DNA of 64,000 bases from the NCBI RefSeq assembly GCF_900168045.1, contig NZ_FUYY01000004.1, positions 186,001-250,000 of the forward strand, written 5' to 3'. Source of the stretch: Salegentibacter holothuriorum (GTDB lineage: Bacteria; Bacteroidota; Bacteroidia; Flavobacteriales; Flavobacteriaceae). The notes beneath the pieces were generated by a model. The model saw only the letters and a program-made list of their open reading frames with translations, made no database searches and was not told where the DNA came from. Numbering within the stretch: position 1 is the stretch's first letter; each line of letters opens with the position of its first letter. The translations under genes were made by a program, and so were the position numbers. Positions 30,856 through 40,897 of the stretch are shown here, one piece after another.

Positions 30856-30862
30856 TCAGGAT

Positions 30863-31327
30863 TTAGTTGTATTCTTTCTTGATCCTGTCCAGTTTTCGTT
30901 TACTCTCTCTATCTTTTATTGTTTCCCGTTTATCGTAAAGTTTTTTACCCTTTGCCAGTGCAATTTGCATTTTCGCAAGTCCGCGATCATTAATAAAAAC
31001 GCGCAGCGGGATAATGGTAAGTCCTGAGTTTCTTACTTCCTTTTCTAATTTTCTCAATTCGCGGCGCTGTAATAATAGCTTACGCTCGCTTTTAGGATTA
31101 TGATTAAAGTGGGTGGCGTGAGAATATTCTTCAACGTGCATATTAATCACGAAAAGTTCGTTATTCTGAAACTCGCAAAAACTTTCTGCAATAGAGGCTT
31201 TTCCCTGCCTAATTGCTTTTATTTCGGTACCGGCCAGTTTAATTCCGGCCACGTATTTATCGAGAATCTCATATTCAAATCTTGCCTTTCGGTTTTTTAT
31301 ATTTATGGTGTTGGTAGTCTTCTTCAT
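30863..31327 (-). CDS. smpB: SsrA-binding protein SmpB
   Basis: From ATG 31327 (MKKTTNTINIKNRKARFEYE) the product has 154 residues, the usual length. Family motifs are DKYVAGIKLAGTEIKAIRQG, SFCEFQNNELFVINMHVEEY, and the basic C-terminal tail GKKLYDKRETIKDRESKRKL that enters the mRNA channel. It delivers tmRNA to stalled ribosomes. The ssrA gene is not in the window. A -7 box TATTTTTG lies at 31341-31334 on the minus strand, just before the start, giving a very short leader. Confidence 0.96.
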   Translation of the reverse strand: MKKTTNTINIKNRKARFEYEILDKYVAGIKLAGTEIKAIRQGKASIAESFCEFQNNELFVINMHVEEYSHATHFNHNPKSERKLLLQRRELRKLEKEVRNSGLTIIPLRVFINDRGLAKMQIALAKGKKLYDKRETIKDRESKRKLDRIKKEYN

Positions 31328-31533
31328 AATCAACAAAAATAGGAAGCATTATAGAAACTTTCTCTATGTTTATCAAATTCGTAACAAAATATCCCATTAA
31401 CTTTCATCAAAATGTAATTATTTGCTGCTAAAGTTCACTAGTATGATATTCTCTTTGTGATCTTGGTCAGCATTTTCTGCTTGTAAACAGGTTTTAATTA
31501 CCTTTGCTGTCTTTAAATATTTATATTGAAGAA

Positions 31534-32277
31534 ATGAAAAAGTACGTATTAGGACTTATTATTATCTCATTGACTTATGCCTGTAATTCTAAACAGGAAA
31601 GTGCACAGCAAATTATTGATAAAGCTATTGCTAAGGCAGGTGGGGAACGCTATAAAAATGCTGAAATTAAGTTTGACTTTAGAAAAGGAAGCTATAGGAG
31701 CAAGCGTACAGGCGGAGACTATGAGTTGGAGCGTATTATTCCCGATTCTACCGGAAATCAATATCGGGATATTGTAGATAACAATGGTTTCACAAGATAT
31801 TATAAAGATACGGTGGTTAAACTTACAGATTCTATGAAAACGGTCTATGCAAATTCGGTGAATTCAGTTCACTACTTTGTACAGTTACCTTTTGGCTTAA
31901 ACGATGATGCCGTAAATAAGAAATTGATAGGAAAGGATACTATTGATAACAAAGAGTATTACGAGATAGAAGTCACTTTTGATGCGGAAGGCGGCGGGGA
32001 AGATCACGAAGATGTGTATATGTATTGGATAGGTACCCAAAGCTATCATGTAGATTATCTCGCTTATAGTTTTGAGGTTAATGATGGAGGATTGCGTTTT
32101 AGAAAAGCTTATAACCCACGAACTATAGAAGGAATTCGCTTTGTAGATTATGAAAATTATAAAATCGACGACCTAAGTACTCCATTAAGTAATTTGGATG
32201 ATCTATATGAAGCCAGGCAATTGGAATTACTGTCTAAAATTGAAACTAAGAATATTCAGGTAGGACTTGTGGAATAA
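31534..32277 (+). CDS. DUF6503 family lipoprotein
   Basis: From ATG 31534 the product starts MKKYVLGLIIISLTYACNSK, a lipoprotein signal with Cys17. The 10 codons upstream are rejected. The body reads QQIIDKAIAKAGGERYKNAE, FDFRKGSYRSKRTGGDYELE, IGKDTIDNKEYYEIEVTFD, and a C-terminal region with FRKAYNPRTIEGIRFVDYENY. This agrees with the DUF6503 family of Bacteroidota and resembles LolA/LppX-like lipoprotein-carrier folds. The function is unknown. A TACCTTTG -7 box lies at 31499-31506. Confidence 0.8.
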   Translation: MKKYVLGLIIISLTYACNSKQESAQQIIDKAIAKAGGERYKNAEIKFDFRKGSYRSKRTGGDYELERIIPDSTGNQYRDIVDNNGFTRYYKDTVVKLTDSMKTVYANSVNSVHYFVQLPFGLNDDAVNKKLIGKDTIDNKEYYEIEVTFDAEGGGEDHEDVYMYWIGTQSYHVDYLAYSFEVNDGGLRFRKAYNPRTIEGIRFVDYENYKIDDLSTPLSNLDDLYEARQLELLSKIETKNIQVGLVE

Positions 32278-32406
32278 AAAACTTTTAAGAATTCTTAATT
32301 GTTAATTCCTCATAATTAACGTGCTGTTTTAAAAGCTTTAACAGCGTCTTACACCTTGTTCCTTATTACTCTTCCTAACTTGTAAATTACAAAAAAAAGT
32401 AGAGTT

Positions 32407-33792
32407 ATGAAAGAGAAAGCATTAAAAACTATTAATCCCGCTACGGGAAAAGAATTAGAAACTTACGATTATTTTACAGATCAGGAAGCAAAAAATGCGG
32501 TGGAAGAATGTCACGAAGCATTTTTGAAATGGAAACTAAAATCTCCAAAACAGAGAGCTGAAGTAATAAAAGCCATTGGAGAAAAAATAACGGAGCATAA
32601 GGACCAATTGGTGAAGTTAATGACTTCTGAAATGGGTAAACTTCTAAAGCAGGGAGAACAGGAAGTTGATCTCTGTGCCGGTATCTGTGAGTGGACTGCC
32701 GCAAATGGTCCAGAAAATTTAAAGGATGAAGAACGCGAATTACCAGATGGTGGTCGCGGCATAGTTACTTACTCGCCACTTGGAGTAATCTACGGAATAC
32801 AACCCTGGAATTTCCCTGCTTACCAGGTTATCCGTTACGCTATTGCCAACCTTATGGCTGGAAACGGAGTCTTGTTGAAACACGCCGAGAGTGTAACTGG
32901 TTCTGGTTTGCTAATTGAAAAAATATTTAATGAAGCAGGTTTACCAAAAAATCTTTTTAAGGTTATTTTGATAGATCATGATCAGTCAGATTCTATAATT
33001 GAGCATAACCTGGTACGTGGTGTTACCTTAACCGGAAGTCCTGGTGCCGGAAAAATAATAGGTGAAAAAGCAGGTGCTGCTTTAAAGAAAACCGTTCTTG
33101 AACTTGGTTCTAATGATGGCTATATGGTGCTGGAAGATGCAGATGTTGATAAAGCCGTAAAATGGTGTGTACAGGGAAGAGTTTATAATAATGGTGAAAC
33201 CTGTGTTGCTGCCAAACGATTTATTGTAGTAGAAAAAGTATATGAGCAATTCAAGGAAGCTTTTGTTGAAAAAATGAAGAGCTTAAAAGCTGGAGATCCA
33301 ACAAGCGAAGAAAGTGATTTAGGGCCAATGGCACGAAAGGACTTACGAGAAGAACTTCATGGGCAGGTAGAAGATAGCGTTAAAAAAGGCGCGGCTGTCT
33401 TGTGTGGAGGTAATATTCCAGATGGAGATGGTTATTATTACCCTGCTACAGTGCTGGCAAATGTAAAACCGGGACAACCGGCTTACGACGATGAGCTTTT
33501 TGGCCCAGTCGCTTCTTTAATTAAAGCCAAAGATGATGAAGATGCAATGCGAATAGCAAACGACAGCCGCTTCGGACTTGGAGGAGGAATTTTCTCTGAA
33601 GATGTAGATAAAGCGGTGGAGCTAGCCAAAAAGCATTTTGATACCGGTATGGTGTTTATTAATTCATTTGGGCTGGCACAACCAAATATGCCTTTTGGTG
33701 GCGTGAAAAATTCAGGTTACGGCCGTGAACACGGTGGTTTCGGACTTAAAGAATTTGTAAACACTAAAGCGATAAATATCCTTAATGGTTAA
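32407..33792 (+). CDS. NAD(P)-dependent aldehyde dehydrogenase (succinate-semialdehyde type)
   Basis: The 461-residue enzyme has the ALDH signature residues Asn135 (QPWNFP), Glu232 (LELGSND) and the nucleophile Cys266 (NNGETCVAAKRF), and PMARKDLREELHGQV. The C-terminal VNSFGLAQPNMPFGG-like segment (FINSFGLAQPNMPFGGVKNS) is typical of succinate-semialdehyde dehydrogenases of the GabD/Sad group. It oxidises an aldehyde to its acid with NAD+ or NADP+. The gene is alone, with a strong terminator at 33842-33872, so the pathway cannot be read from context. Confidence 0.93.
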   Translation: MKEKALKTINPATGKELETYDYFTDQEAKNAVEECHEAFLKWKLKSPKQRAEVIKAIGEKITEHKDQLVKLMTSEMGKLLKQGEQEVDLCAGICEWTAANGPENLKDEERELPDGGRGIVTYSPLGVIYGIQPWNFPAYQVIRYAIANLMAGNGVLLKHAESVTGSGLLIEKIFNEAGLPKNLFKVILIDHDQSDSIIEHNLVRGVTLTGSPGAGKIIGEKAGAALKKTVLELGSNDGYMVLEDADVDKAVKWCVQGRVYNNGETCVAAKRFIVVEKVYEQFKEAFVEKMKSLKAGDPTSEESDLGPMARKDLREELHGQVEDSVKKGAAVLCGGNIPDGDGYYYPATVLANVKPGQPAYDDELFGPVASLIKAKDDEDAMRIANDSRFGLGGGIFSEDVDKAVELAKKHFDTGMVFINSFGLAQPNMPFGGVKNSGYGREHGGFGLKEFVNTKAINILNG

Positions 33793-33841
33793 TTAGGGCG
33801 TTGGAATTTTTAAATATAAGAATTCCGAATATAATGGAATT

Positions 33842-33872
33842 AAGACCGGGGAAATTTTCCCGGTCTTTTTTT
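33842..33872 (+). terminator. Intrinsic terminator after the aldehyde dehydrogenase
   Basis: AAGACCGGG, an AAAT-centred loop (GAAATTTTC), and CCCGGTCTT followed by TTTTTT. It ends at the stop codon of the convergent LuxR gene. Confidence 0.88.
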
Positions 33873-34686
33873 ATAAATTTGGTGTTATTAATCCAGCTGC
33901 AATACTGCGCGCAACTAATTGAATAGTATTTTTAGAATTGGTTTTTTTGAGGATATTTTTTCTATGAGTTCTAACAGTATGTGTTGAAATAAAAAGTCTT
34001 TCCCCAATTTCGTCAGCGTTTAAACCTTCCGCTAATAATTTAGTGATTTCTAACTCTCGTTTTGAGAGCAAAGCTGTTATATCAGAAATTTCATTAGGTC
34101 TTTGTGGTTCAAATTTCCCATTCACGGTAGCAACATTTAAATAAGATTTCCCACCGCGAATATTTAAAAATGAAACTTCTTCAACACTCTGGTTGGTTAA
34201 ATGGCTTATATCTGTATGAATGCTAAAAACATGAATAAAACGGCCTTTGGAATCCTGGGAAAGCGGGGTTGCCTGCTGCAACATAACTTTGCGATTACCT
34301 TGGTAATCTTTAAGGACATAAGTATAAAGAACCTTATAACTCTGAACTTTTTCGCGAGGGATAAAATCAATAAAAAAATCTCTTATAACCTGTTCCTTTC
34401 TCTTTATTTTCTCAATTTCCTCAGGAAGTGCCAAATCTAAAATTTCCTGAAATTTAACACCATTTTCCGATACACTATCTTTATCAATATAATCACACAC
34501 CGAGTCAGAAATCATTTCAATTTCCAAACTTTGGAAGTTAGCGATATAATAATAAGATTTCCCCGGAGCCATAAAATCTACCATTCTTTTAAATTGAGCA
34601 GAATGTTCATATTTTTTCGCATTCTCACCTTCCTGGCTATAAGTTTCTTTCCAGTAATGGGCAATAGAATTAAAGTCCACACTCAT
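33871..34686 (-). CDS. LuxR-type regulator with N-terminal PAS-like sensor region
   Basis: From ATG 34686 (MSVDFNSIAHYWKETYSQEG) the product has 271 residues. The C-terminal part is a LuxR/GerE helix-turn-helix: LLSKRELEITKLLAEGLNAD, EIGERLFISTHTVRTHRKNI and LKKTNSKNTIQLVARSI. The N-terminal half (SYYYIANFQSLEIEMISDSV and YVLKDYQGNRKVMLQQATPL) looks PAS-like, and this pattern is common in flavobacterial PAS-LuxR proteins. There is no receiver domain. The 15 codons upstream of 34686 are less likely. The signal and targets are unknown. Confidence 0.87.
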   Translation of the reverse strand: MSVDFNSIAHYWKETYSQEGENAKKYEHSAQFKRMVDFMAPGKSYYYIANFQSLEIEMISDSVCDYIDKDSVSENGVKFQEILDLALPEEIEKIKRKEQVIRDFFIDFIPREKVQSYKVLYTYVLKDYQGNRKVMLQQATPLSQDSKGRFIHVFSIHTDISHLTNQSVEEVSFLNIRGGKSYLNVATVNGKFEPQRPNEISDITALLSKRELEITKLLAEGLNADEIGERLFISTHTVRTHRKNILKKTNSKNTIQLVARSIAAGLITPNL

Positions 34687-34783
34687 AAAAGTTAAATTTC
34701 TAACTATTACAATATATAAAAAATACCTCAAAAGCGGTATTGTTTTGTTAATTAGTGATGTATAGCTTTAGTCTATTAATGAT

Positions 34784-34883
34784 TTACTCGATAATCGAGA
34801 TTAAATGCTCAGAGGCTTGCCTCGAAATCAAATTATATTTTCCAATAATAATGCTCCGTGAGCTTGCTCCGAAGTTGTTTACT
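34784..34883 (+). repeat. Interspersed repeat, family B, copy 4 (intact)
   Basis: It has the same three hairpins as copy 2 (CTCGATAATCGAG, GAGGCTTGCCTC, GCTCCG-TGAGC-TTGCTC-CGAAG). It lies 12 nt before the ATG of the outer-membrane gene at 34896 and is read as a false N-terminal extension in that frame. Confidence 0.85.
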
Positions 34884-34895
34884 AATTTTTTAACG

Positions 34896-35564
34896 ATGAA
34901 GAATTTTTTACCATTAATTCTTATAGTTTTCGCTTTAATGATTTCGCCGGCTTCATTTGCCCAGCAAATGCAAACACAAAATGAATTTGAAGATGTAAGA
35001 CCTTTTCGTATCGGGCTTAAATCTGGTATTCCAAACCTATTAAGTGCAAACTTAGAATATGTGCTCCCTGTTCTAAATAGAAAATTGGCGTTAAGTGCCG
35101 ATTATTCGAAATTAAATATGGATGGCGAAGATTTTGGGTTTGAAACCGAAGAGGGAACGGAAATCATGGAACAGGAGTTTAAATACTTTGAAGCTGGTAT
35201 TCATTACTATCTTTTTAAACCGGGGAAAGGTTTATATGCCGGTGTAGCTTATGCAAATTATAGTTTAAACGGAAACCTGCCCAATTATGATGAAAATCAA
35301 AATGGCTCTTCCGGAGATGGCTATTTAGATTTCTCCAATAATTCCATGAATATTAAAGTTGGAGCCAAGTGGGGTGGTTTATTTTATTTTAGACCAGAGG
35401 TAGGTTACGCTTTTAACCCTTTTCCTTCCAGTTTGCCCATACGTGTTGAATATGAAGATGGTACCACAGAGAATCAAGAGCTAAGTTTGGATGCAGATAG
35501 TGGTTTCCTGGATATGATCTACAAAGGATTAATTCTTAATATCGGTATCGGCTTTTCTTTTTAA
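34896..35564 (+). CDS. Outer-membrane beta-barrel protein, small
   Basis: From ATG 34896 (MKNFLPLILIVFALMISPAS, signal cleaved about FAQQ) the product has 222 residues. The mature part alternates polar and aromatic residues in short strands (LKSGIPNLLSANLEYVLPVL, YFEAGIHYYLFKPGKGLYAG, NIKVGAKWGGLFYFRPEVGY) and ends in GLILNIGIGFSF with terminal Phe, as in outer-membrane barrels. A longer reading from 34755 is rejected, since it translates repeat B. No specific family is recognised. It is monocistronic. Confidence 0.8.
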   Translation: MKNFLPLILIVFALMISPASFAQQMQTQNEFEDVRPFRIGLKSGIPNLLSANLEYVLPVLNRKLALSADYSKLNMDGEDFGFETEEGTEIMEQEFKYFEAGIHYYLFKPGKGLYAGVAYANYSLNGNLPNYDENQNGSSGDGYLDFSNNSMNIKVGAKWGGLFYFRPEVGYAFNPFPSSLPIRVEYEDGTTENQELSLDADSGFLDMIYKGLILNIGIGFSF

Positions 35565-35608
35565 GCAGGAAAAATTCAAATTATAATTCTGTTTTTTTCT
35601 CGCTTGTT

Positions 35609-36151
35609 TTAATCAAAATATAAAACCTGCGCAGTGCGATTTCCGTTAGGATGAATAGTTACTATAAAGAGACTTCCGTAAACGCTTTCATCTAAATCCT
35701 GGTATTTCTTCTTACCTAAAATATAATTTACCCATTCCGGGTTAAGGTTGCTGTGGCCTACTACCAAAACCGTTTTGTTTTTCGTGTTTTCCTGAAAATC
35801 CTTGTCGTTGAGTTTTTCAGTATTATAGAATTTTATTTCTTTACTTTGATCTTCGGCAATTGGCTTTGCAGTATTAACGGTGCGTTTATAATCTGAACTA
35901 TAAATCAGGTCAAAATCCAGATCTTTAAAAGTTTTCACCCAATTTTGTGCACGTTTTATGCCTGCTTCAGTTAACTCTGGATCTTTATTCGCTGCATCAG
36001 TAGTATCTTTTTCAGCGTGCCTAATAAAATAATACGTAGTGATTTCTTCTGAAGGATTTTTAGCATTATCCATAATTTCCGAAGGTTCTTTATCTCCAAA
36101 ATTGCAGGAGGTTAAAAAGATAAGGCTTAATATTAAAAAATAGGTTTTCAT
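35609..36151 (-). CDS. Histidine phosphatase family lipoprotein
   Basis: The 180-residue product has a lipoprotein signal (FLTSC, Cys16). The catalytic motif YYFIRHAEK has the RH pair at 44-45, LIYSSDYKRTVNTAKPIAE follows, and the second His is in VLVVGHSN. This is the phosphoglycerate-mutase-like (SixA/Ais) fold acting on a phosphate ester outside the cytoplasm. It starts 2 nt after the phytase-esterase-like gene ends, so the two are one operon, possibly for release of phosphate from an organic phosphate (inference). Confidence 0.9.
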   Translation of the reverse strand: MKTYFLILSLIFLTSCNFGDKEPSEIMDNAKNPSEEITTYYFIRHAEKDTTDAANKDPELTEAGIKRAQNWVKTFKDLDFDLIYSSDYKRTVNTAKPIAEDQSKEIKFYNTEKLNDKDFQENTKNKTVLVVGHSNLNPEWVNYILGKKKYQDLDESVYGSLFIVTIHPNGNRTAQVLYFD

Positions 36152-36153
36152 AC

Positions 36154-37251
36154 TTATTTGATTTCCAGCTCTAAAAGAATAAATTGCGTGATTTGGTCAC
36201 TAAAACTACTAAAATTATCGTCTGAAACCAGGATTAAAGATTTTTTCTCATTGGGTAATTCGGGACCAAAAGTCATTCCCTCAATATTATCAATGGTCTC
36301 TTTGGTCAGAAATTTTTTCACCGATTTAAAATCGAAAACCAATTTTTTTTCTGCTTTTTGATAGTCAGATTCTCTGAGATTTTTCATTTCTAAAGTATTG
36401 GTCGCTTTTGAAGCATCTACATCAAAGATCTTCACCGTGTTCCCGTTGGAGCCGTAACCTGCCGAGTAGGCTCGTTCCAAAACCAGAAATTTATCTTCGG
36501 CATATTCAAGAATTTCAGTTACGCCATTTACCGCAAACCAGTTAATGGGAAGTTTTGAAATGCCGTCTAGTTTATAAGTGAATTGACTTTCTGCCAACTG
36601 TGATTTTTTGTTGAATTTGGTAATTCTAATAGGAGAGTTGGTAGGATAGATTTTAGGTTTTGGACCATCTTTTTCTAGCGGAAGTTCCATAGCAACCCAA
36701 TACCCGGTTTTATCAAAACTTTCAGCGATACCTTCAAAAACACCATTATTCCTTGGTTTTTGCGATCCTGAAGCTTTAAAATAATCGGGAATCTTATAGG
36801 CTGAAATAAAATTACCTTCAGTAGATATTTTAAAAACAGAAGGATCTTTTGCATTTTGAATAGAGCCTTCAGCAGAAACAATAAAAGCTTTATTTTCAGC
36901 ATCAAACCGAATGCCTTCCAAATCTGGTGTATGTTTTTTATAAAACTCTTCATTTTTATTCAGCTTAATCACCTCTGTAATTAAAACAGTATCGATAGAA
37001 CGATTTATTAGTGAAATTTCAGCCTTATAAATTCTTGGGTTGGATGGCTGGTCGCACACCAAAAAATAGTCTCCCTGGTGATAATCTATTCCTGAAAGTC
37101 CACCAACCACGGTTCCATCAATTTCAAGGTTTTGAGGAATTACAAAATCGTCTAAATAACGAAGTTTAATAACAGAATTATCAAGCTTTCTAGTGGTGGC
37201 ACAGCTAAAAAGACTAAGAGAAAGGAGCAATAAAATGAAATTTTTCATCAA
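36154..37251 (-). CDS. Esterase-like activity of phytase family lipoprotein (PF13449-like)
   Basis: The 365-residue product begins with a lipoprotein signal (LSLSLFSCATT). The predicted beta-propeller reads VGGLSGIDYHQGDYFLVCDQ, TPDLEGIRFDAENKAFIVSA, NGVFEGIAESFDKTGYWVAM and DNIEGMTFGPEL. These repeated GLSG / LEGI / FEGI / IEGM motifs are typical of PF13449. The family name comes from phytase-associated proteins, and the enzyme activity is not well established. A -7 box TATTTTTG lies at 37273-37266 upstream. It is coupled to the histidine phosphatase gene. Confidence 0.86.
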   Translation of the reverse strand: MMKNFILLLLSLSLFSCATTRKLDNSVIKLRYLDDFVIPQNLEIDGTVVGGLSGIDYHQGDYFLVCDQPSNPRIYKAEISLINRSIDTVLITEVIKLNKNEEFYKKHTPDLEGIRFDAENKAFIVSAEGSIQNAKDPSVFKISTEGNFISAYKIPDYFKASGSQKPRNNGVFEGIAESFDKTGYWVAMELPLEKDGPKPKIYPTNSPIRITKFNKKSQLAESQFTYKLDGISKLPINWFAVNGVTEILEYAEDKFLVLERAYSAGYGSNGNTVKIFDVDASKATNTLEMKNLRESDYQKAEKKLVFDFKSVKKFLTKETIDNIEGMTFGPELPNEKKSLILVSDDNFSSFSDQITQFILLELEIK

Positions 37252-37369
37252 AAGATTTTAGGCTTCAAAAATAACAAATCCTTAAGAGAACTATGGGAGT
37301 TTCTTGAGAGTTTAGGAGAACATCATATTGTAAATTAGTATTTATAATTAACACCTAAAACCAATTATT

Positions 37370-37555
37370 ATGAATGAAGATCAATTAGAAGGAAAGTGGA
37401 AACAAGTAAGAGGTCAGTTTAAACAAAAGTATGGCGAAGTTACCGATGATGATACCACTTATTCTGAAGGAAAGTTTGATGAAATGTTAGGTCGTTTGCA
37501 GGAAAAAACCGGTAAGACTAAAGAAGAACTAAAAGACGAAATAGATAAGATGTAA
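37370..37555 (+). CDS. CsbD family small stress protein
   Basis: The 61-residue product matches CsbD: EDQLEGKWKQVRGQFKQKYG, then DDDTTYSEGKFDEMLGRLQE and a charged C-terminus. CsbD-like proteins are abundant, hydrophilic general-stress proteins of unknown mechanism. The gene is alone, between a divergent operon and a bidirectional terminator shared with clpB (37576-37608). Confidence 0.92.
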   Translation: MNEDQLEGKWKQVRGQFKQKYGEVTDDDTTYSEGKFDEMLGRLQEKTGKTKEELKDEIDKM

Positions 37556-37575
37556 TTCTTATTTTTTCAAATGAA

Positions 37576-37608
37576 AAGGCTGGGTGAATTTTTACCCAGC
37601 CTTTTTTT
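37576..37608. terminator. Bidirectional terminator between csbD-like gene and clpB
   Basis: AAGGCTGGGT, a short loop and ACCCAGCCTT followed by TTTTT on the plus strand. It serves the convergent clpB gene less well because the minus-strand tail is mixed. Confidence 0.85.
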
Positions 37609-37626
37609 GTTCAATAATTTAAAGAA

Positions 37627-40233
37627 TTATGATGTTTCTACTTGTTTGGTTTCATTTCTAAATACCAACTCGTCATTAAATTCATCTATCAGAATAATAC
37701 TGTCGGTTTTTATATTTCCGGCGAGAATCTCTTTCGATAATTTATTCAAAACTTCCCGCTGTACAACTCTTTTTACCGGCCTGGCTCCAAACTGCGGATC
37801 AAAACCGCGACTGGCAAGGAAATTAATTGCTTCTTCGGTAGCATCAAGAATAATATGTTGTTTTTCTAGCATTTTCTTCACGCCTTTAAGCTGAAGGGAA
37901 ACAATTTTCCTAATATCTTGTTGGGTTAAAGGACTAAACATAATAATGTCATCTATCCTATTTATAAATTCTGGTCGAACATTTTGTTTCAGCAGAGCTA
38001 AAACTTCTGTTTTAGCAGACTCCATTGCGGTATCCAGGTCTTTCATATTCTCATATTTATCCTGAATAATATGGCTTCCCATATTGGAAGTCATAATTAT
38101 AATGGTGTTTTTAAAATCTGCCAGGCGTCCTTTATTATCGGTTAATCTTCCTTCGTCCAGTACCTGCAATAGAATATTAAAAGTATCTGGGTGCGCTTTT
38201 TCAATTTCATCAAGTAATACTACAGAGTAAGGCTTTCTACGAACAGCCTCGGTAAGTTGGCCACCTTCATCATAGCCAACATATCCCGGAGGTGCGCCTA
38301 CCAAACGACTCACCGAATGTCTTTCCTGGTATTCACTCATATCAATACGGGTCATTGCAGATTCGTCGTCAAATAAGTATTCTGCAAGGGCTTTAGCCAG
38401 CTCGGTTTTTCCAACTCCCGTTGTTCCCAGGAATAAGAAAGAGCCAATTGGTCTTTTTTGATCCTGTAAACCGGCCCGACTTCTTCTTACCGCATCACTT
38501 ACTGCGATTATAGCCTCGTTTTGGCCAACTACGCGTTTGTGTAACTCATCTTCAAGTTTCAATAACTTTTCACGGTCGGTTTGTAGCATTTTGGTTACCG
38601 GAATTCCAGTCCATTTGGCTACAACTTCGGCGATATCTTCGTTGGTTACTTCTTCCTGGATCAGGGATTTTTCATTTTGATTTTCGGCAACGGTTTTTTG
38701 TAATTCTTCCAGTTTTTCCTGGGCTTCTTTTATTTTTCCATAGCGAATTTCAGCTACTTTTCCGTAATCTCCTTCACGCTCGGCACGTTCAGCTTCTAAT
38801 TTAAAGTTTTCTATATCAGATTTTAAATTCTGAATATTATCTACTACCCCTTTTTCATTTTGCCAACGCGCATGTAGCTCGTTTCTATCTTCTTTTAAAT
38901 TAGCCAGTTCTGCCCGAAGTACTTTTAGTTTAGCTTCGTCTTTTTCACGTTTAATGGCTTCAATTTCAATTTCCAACTGCATGATGCGTCTATCTAAAAC
39001 ATCCAGTTCTTCAGGCTTGGAATTGATTTCCATACGTAGTTTGGAAGCAGCTTCATCCATTAAGTCAATGGCTTTATCTGGTAAAAAACGGTTGGTGATA
39101 TAACGCTGAGATAATTCTACCGCTGCGATAATGGCCTCATCTTTAATTCTAACCTTATGGTGAGTTTCATATTTCTCTTTGATTCCGCGTAAGATAGAAA
39201 TGGCACTTTCGGTATCAGGTTCGTCTACTACTACTTTTTGAAACCTTCTTTCCAGGGCTTTATCTTTCTCAAAATATTTTTGATATTCATCCAGGGTAGT
39301 GGCACCAATCGCACGTAGTTCACCTCGAGCCAAAGCAGGCTTTAGGATGTTGGCCGCATCCATGGCGCCCTGGCCACCGCCGGCACCTACCAGGGTATGA
39401 ATTTCGTCTATAAAGAGTACGATATTTCCATCGCTGGAGGTCACTTCTTTAATTACAGCTTTAAGACGTTCTTCAAATTCACCTTTATATTTTGCACCGG
39501 CAATAAGAGCGCCCATATCCAAGTTGTAAATTATCTTGTCTTTAAGATTATCTGGAATATCACCGGCAATAATCCTATGCGCTAAACCTTCGGCAATTGC
39601 GGTTTTACCGGTACCCGGTTCTCCCACTAACATAGGATTGTTTTTGGTTCTTCGGGAAAGGATTTGTAAAATTCTTCTAATTTCCTCGTCCCGACCAATC
39701 ACAGGATCTAATTTCCCTTCTTCGGCCATTCGGTTTAAATTAATGGCATATTTATCTAAAGCATTATAAGTTTCTTCAGCGCTTTGCGAAGTCACTCGAT
39801 CGCCTTTTCGCAATTCTTCTATTGCTGCTTTTAACGATTTTTCAGTCGCTCCCTGGTCTTTTAATATTTGAGCCACTTTACTGGAAGATTTAAAAATAGC
39901 CAGAATAAGATGTTCAATAGAAACATACTCATCTTTCATTTTTTTAGCAATAGTAGAAGCTTCGTTTACTGCTTTTCCTGCCTCGCGAGAAAGAACAATA
40001 TCACCGCCGCTAACTTTTGGAAAACTTTGTAGGGTTTTATCCAGAATATCGTTAAAAAGACTTACGTTAATGTTCAATTTTTTCAAAAGAAAAGGGGCGA
40101 CATTTTCATCTACAATACTTATTGCTTTAAAAATATGCTCATTTTCAATTTGTTGATGTCCCATCTCCTGAGTAAGCTGCTGAGCCTGTTGGATGGCTTC
40201 TTGTGATTTTATGGTAAAGTTTTGAAAATTCAT
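37627..40233 (-). CDS. clpB: ATP-dependent disaggregase ClpB
   Basis: The 868-residue Hsp100 is of full family length. The N-domain runs to about 145 ([20 protein letters not shown]). NBD1 has Walker [14 protein letters not shown] and Walker [15 protein letters not shown]. The coiled-coil middle domain spans roughly 405-525 ([20 protein letters not shown] ... [13 protein letters not shown]). NBD2 has [16 protein letters not shown] and [13 protein letters not shown]. It works with DnaK to resolubilise aggregates after heat stress. It has no IGF/L-type ClpP-binding loop, which separates it from ClpA/ClpC. It is monocistronic. No CIRCE-like operator was seen in the upstream 180 nt. Confidence 0.97.
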   Translation of the reverse strand: MNFQNFTIKSQEAIQQAQQLTQEMGHQQIENEHIFKAISIVDENVAPFLLKKLNINVSLFNDILDKTLQSFPKVSGGDIVLSREAGKAVNEASTIAKKMKDEYVSIEHLILAIFKSSSKVAQILKDQGATEKSLKAAIEELRKGDRVTSQSAEETYNALDKYAINLNRMAEEGKLDPVIGRDEEIRRILQILSRRTKNNPMLVGEPGTGKTAIAEGLAHRIIAGDIPDNLKDKIIYNLDMGALIAGAKYKGEFEERLKAVIKEVTSSDGNIVLFIDEIHTLVGAGGGQGAMDAANILKPALARGELRAIGATTLDEYQKYFEKDKALERRFQKVVVDEPDTESAISILRGIKEKYETHHKVRIKDEAIIAAVELSQRYITNRFLPDKAIDLMDEAASKLRMEINSKPEELDVLDRRIMQLEIEIEAIKREKDEAKLKVLRAELANLKEDRNELHARWQNEKGVVDNIQNLKSDIENFKLEAERAEREGDYGKVAEIRYGKIKEAQEKLEELQKTVAENQNEKSLIQEEVTNEDIAEVVAKWTGIPVTKMLQTDREKLLKLEDELHKRVVGQNEAIIAVSDAVRRSRAGLQDQKRPIGSFLFLGTTGVGKTELAKALAEYLFDDESAMTRIDMSEYQERHSVSRLVGAPPGYVGYDEGGQLTEAVRRKPYSVVLLDEIEKAHPDTFNILLQVLDEGRLTDNKGRLADFKNTIIIMTSNMGSHIIQDKYENMKDLDTAMESAKTEVLALLKQNVRPEFINRIDDIIMFSPLTQQDIRKIVSLQLKGVKKMLEKQHIILDATEEAINFLASRGFDPQFGARPVKRVVQREVLNKLSKEILAGNIKTDSIILIDEFNDELVFRNETKQVETS

Positions 40234-40414
40234 AGTCGTTGTTTTTTGAAGAATAAAGCAATTGATATACCATTAAAATATTAAGACAAATTGACCGTTT
40301 CTATTCTGAAATTAACGCCAAATTGACACTTAGGTTAAAATTTTGAAAATAATTTTGAATTGAGGAGCAGAATAAATTTATTAAGAATTAATTTTATACG
40401 AAAGAAAATTAACT

Positions 40415-40804
40415 ATGGGATTACTGGATAAACTATTTAAAGGTGACGGAGATGAGACGAAGGAAAAGTCGTCTTTTCCCTGGACAGATTTAACCGATAA
40501 AGATCAAATAACTATAGCCAAAGAGGAATCTAAAGAGAAGCTTATTGGTATTTTTAAACATTCTACACGCTGCGGAATTAGTAAAATGGTGCTTAGGAAT
40601 TTTGAAAAGCAGTACGAAGAAGAGGAAAATGTAAAATTATATTTTCTAGACCTGGTAAAACACCGTGAGGTCTCTAACGCTGTTGCTAACGAATTAAGTG
40701 TACAACATGAAAGTCCGCAGTTTATTGTTTTAAGTGATGAGAAAGTTGTTCACCACGCTTCCCATCAGGATATTGATGCAGAAAAACTGAAGGAACTTAG
40801 CTAG
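40415..40804 (+). CDS. ytxJ: Bacillithiol system redox-active protein YtxJ
   Basis: The 129-residue thioredoxin-fold product has GIFKHSTRCGISKMVLRNFE, with one active Cys in the TRC-GIS context, followed by YFLDLVKHREVSNAVANELS and ESPQFIVLSDEKVVHHASH with the cis-Pro. This is the YtxJ/BrxC pattern, a monothiol debacillithiolase acting on mixed disulfides. It suggests that this organism uses bacillithiol. It stands alone between clpB and a Lys-rich ORF. Confidence 0.9.
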   Translation: MGLLDKLFKGDGDETKEKSSFPWTDLTDKDQITIAKEESKEKLIGIFKHSTRCGISKMVLRNFEKQYEEEENVKLYFLDLVKHREVSNAVANELSVQHESPQFIVLSDEKVVHHASHQDIDAEKLKELS

Positions 40805-40897
40805 GGCGATAAATTCCTGTTAAAATTCTTTATTGCCTAAATTTGATGGAATCACCTTCGTATCTTTTTAGTAGTAAATAACTAATAATTTATTACG

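Noticed and set aside
34755-34895. 48-residue N-terminal extension of the outer-membrane gene
   Set aside because: It translates the family B repeat and lacks any signal sequence; the Met at 34896 starts a clear signal peptide.
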